Of a DNA stretch of 64,000 bases, positions 62,187 through 64,000 are shown one piece after another. The notes below the pieces were generated by a model, which saw only the letters and a program-made list of their open reading frames with translations, made no database searches and was not told the origin of the DNA. The stretch covers positions 1 through 64,000 of the forward strand of contig NZ_QTQP01000007.1 in the NCBI RefSeq assembly GCF_003854275.1, in the 5' to 3' direction. A program made the translations under genes and the position numbers. This DNA comes from Burkholderia sp. Bp8963 (GTDB lineage Bacteria > Pseudomonadota > Gammaproteobacteria > Burkholderiales > Burkholderiaceae). The first letter of the stretch is position 1, and the number at the start of each line of letters is the position of its first letter.

Positions 62187-64000
62187 GCGGGACCCCCGAT
62201 GACGTTAACGACCTTGATCGTGCGTGTGTCCGGCACTTCGGCGTACGACAGCACTTTCAATTGCGGCAGGCTGCGGCGCAGGAAGCGCGCGAGCATCGCG
62301 CGCAACGCGTGCTGCACGAGCAGCACGGGCGGCAGCCCGAGATTCTGTTGACGCAGCAGCGCTTGCTGCGTGCCGGTCAGAAGGTTGTGCGCGAGACCCG
62401 GCTCGAGGCCCGGATTCGCCCCGGTGGCGAGCGCCTGCGACAGCACGCGCTCGAGATGCGCGTCGAGCCCCATCACCTGCATGTCGCCCGCGCCCGGATA
62501 CCACTGCTGCGTGATCGCGCGGCCGAGCGCGAGCCGCACCGCGGCCGTGATGTCGTACGCGTCGGTGAGGCGGCCGGCCTGCTCGGACACGGCCTCGATG
62601 ATCGTGCGCATGTCGCGGATCGGCACGCCTTCTTCGAGCAGGTTCTGCAGCACCTTCTGCAGCGTCGTCAGCGAGATCGTCTTCGGCACGAGATCCTCGA
62701 CGAGCGACGGCGAGTCCTTGCCGGTGCGCTCGATCAGCGCCTGCACTTCCTGGCGGCCGAGCAGTTCGGCCGCATGCTGGACGACGAGATGGTTCAGGTG
62801 CGTCGCGACGACGGTGCTCGCGTCGACGACCGTATAGCCGTACACCTGCGCCTGCTCGCGCAGCGCGACGTCGACCCACACGGCCGGCAGGCCGAACGCC
62901 GGATCCTGGGTCGGCACGCCGGGCAGCGCGGCCGTCACCTGGCCCGGGTTGATCGCGAGCCATTGGCCCGGGTACACCTCGCCCACGCCGATCTCGACGC
63001 CCTTCAGCGCGATCCGGTACGCGTTCGGCCGCAGCTCGAGGTTGTCGCGAATATGGATCACGGGCGGCAGGAAGCCGATTTCCTGCGCGAACTTCTTGCG
63101 GATGCTCTTGATGCGCTTGAGCAGCTCGCCGTCGCTGTTCTTGTCGACGAGCGGGATCAGCCGGTAGCCGACTTCGAGGCCGAGCGGATCGATCAGCTGC
63201 ACGTCGTCCCAGCTCGCCTCGTGGCTGTCCGCGGGGAGCGCGGCGGGCGGCGCGATGTCGGTGACGTCGCCGGCCGCCTTGCGGGCCGCCGCGCGCTTGG
63301 TCTGCGTGCGCGCGAGCCAGATCGCGCCGCCGCCGAGCAGCAGGAACGCGAAGTGCGGCATCCCGGGGATCAGCCCCATCAGCACGATGATCGCGCCGGT
63401 GATGGTCAGCACGCGCGGGTTCGTGAACAGCTGGCCGGTGATCTGCGTGCCGATGTCCTCGTCGGTCGCGACGCGCGACACGATCACGCCGGCCGCGGTC
63501 GAGATCACGAGCGACGGGATCTGCGCGACGAGGCCGTCGCCGATCGTCAGCAGCGTGTAGTTCGTACCGGCCGCCGCGAAGCTCATGTCGTGCTGCAGCA
63601 TCCCGACGATCAGCCCGCCGATCACGTTGATCGCCATGATGATCAGGCCCGCGATCGCGTCGCCGCGCACGAACTTCGACGCGCCGTCCATCGACCCGTA
63701 GAACTCGGCTTCCTGCGAGACTGCGGTGCGGCGCTTTCTCGCCTGCTCCTCGTTGATGAGGCCCGCGTTCAGGTCGGCGTCGATCGCCATCTGCTTGCCG
63801 GGCATCGCATCGAGCGTGAAGCGCGCGGACACTTCCGCGATCCGCCCCGCGCCCTTCGTGATCACCATGAAGTTGATGATCATCAGGATCACGAACACGA
63901 CGATGCCGACCGCGAAGTTGCCGCCGACGAGGAAGTGGCCGAACGCCTCGATCACCTGGCCGGCCGCGTCCGGGCCCGTGTGGCCCTCGAGCAGCACGAC
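62183..64000 (-). CDS. flhA: flagellar export gate protein FlhA, C-terminal part (cut by window end)
   Basis: At least 605 residues of the roughly 700-residue FlhA are present; the 5' end lies beyond base 64000. The first part holds transmembrane segments and the FHIPEP-type loop (GAGRIAEVSARFTLDAMPGK, then IDADLNAGLINEEQARKRR); the rest is the cytoplasmic FlhA-C domain that docks chaperone-substrate complexes (LGLEVGYRLIPLVD). The last residues NVIGGPA overlap the flhF start. This is the core of the flagellar type III export gate. Confidence 0.96.
   Translation of the reverse strand, partial: VVLLEGHTGPDAAGQVIEAFGHFLVGGNFAVGIVVFVILMIINFMVITKGAGRIAEVSARFTLDAMPGKQMAIDADLNAGLINEEQARKRRTAVSQEAEFYGSMDGASKFVRGDAIAGLIIMAINVIGGLIVGMLQHDMSFAAAGTNYTLLTIGDGLVAQIPSLVISTAAGVIVSRVATDEDIGTQITGQLFTNPRVLTITGAIIVLMGLIPGMPHFAFLLLGGGAIWLARTQTKRAAARKAAGDVTDIAPPAALPADSHEASWDDVQLIDPLGLEVGYRLIPLVDKNSDGELLKRIKSIRKKFAQEIGFLPPVIHIRDNLELRPNAYRIALKGVEIGVGEVYPGQWLAINPGQVTAALPGVPTQDPAFGLPAVWVDVALREQAQVYGYTVVDASTVVATHLNHLVVQHAAELLGRQEVQALIERTGKDSPSLVEDLVPKTISLTTLQKVLQNLLEEGVPIRDMRTIIEAVSEQAGRLTDAYDITAAVRLALGRAITQQWYPGAGDMQVMGLDAHLERVLSQALATGANPGLEPGLAHNLLTGTQQALLRQQNLGLPPVLLVQHALRAMLARFLRRSLPQLKVLSYAEVPDTRTIKVVNVIGGPA

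Overview
The window is a high-GC, gene-dense, chromosomal segment with no insertion sequence, integrase, phage module or CRISPR array. Protein families and gene order (paaABCDE-DUF1835-TetR, hpd, fused indolepyruvate oxidoreductase, ahcY-metF, flhAFG-fliA, H-NS of beta-proteobacterial type, Burkholderiales-only DUF2957 lipoproteins) point to chromosome 1 of a Burkholderia cepacia complex member; this is recognition from family knowledge, not a database search.

Left end (1-7600): the first 70 bases are the 5' end of a 16S rRNA gene running off the window on the minus strand, with boxA and a strong sigma70 promoter behind it and a perfect terminator that shields it from an SGNH esterase gene. 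Then comes the phenylacetyl-CoA epoxidase operon paaABCDE, with a perfect 14-bp palindrome in the paaA promoter, and a DUF1835 gene plus a TetR regulator (probable PaaR). 7800-14700: a GNAT acetyltransferase, an Lrp-type regulator divergent from hpd (4-hydroxyphenylpyruvate dioxygenase), and a 1197-residue fused indolepyruvate:ferredoxin oxidoreductase. Together with paa this is an aromatic amino acid / arylacetate catabolic neighbourhood.

14800-24600: malic enzyme maeB, pyrE, a decamer minisatellite, a PEBP-family secreted protein, argC, and an envelope cluster of two paralogous DUF2957 lipoproteins followed by an OmpW-type porin. 24700-39400: LysR/MFS divergent pair, LysE exporter, beta-hydroxyacid dehydrogenase, Mut7-C protein, a MacA/FtsX-type four-gene ABC exporter operon, GST/LysR divergent pair, and a sugar-acid MFS-gudD (glucarate dehydratase) unit with a nonamer repeat before the gudD ribosome binding site and a heptamer repeat after gudD.

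39500-48000: tRNA-Ala(CGC), cytochrome c, then the yraN-diaA-dolP group divergent from rsmI (same gene group as in E. coli), RlpA, a 640-bp gene-free region with a candidate structured RNA, an MBL hydrolase/exonuclease pair, Lrp regulator, cation diffusion facilitator and H-NS. 48300-64000: PNPOx-like protein, MFS, LivK-type binding protein, nitronate monooxygenase, dienelactone hydrolase, amidase, then the methyl-cycle operon ahcY-(membrane protein)-metF behind an S-adenosylhomocysteine riboswitch, and the flagellar genes fliA, flhG, flhF, flhA (flhA cut by the window end).

Most long open frames antisense to these genes are GC-skew shadows and are left out. Start codons were set from Shine-Dalgarno position and family length; several are GTG or TTG.
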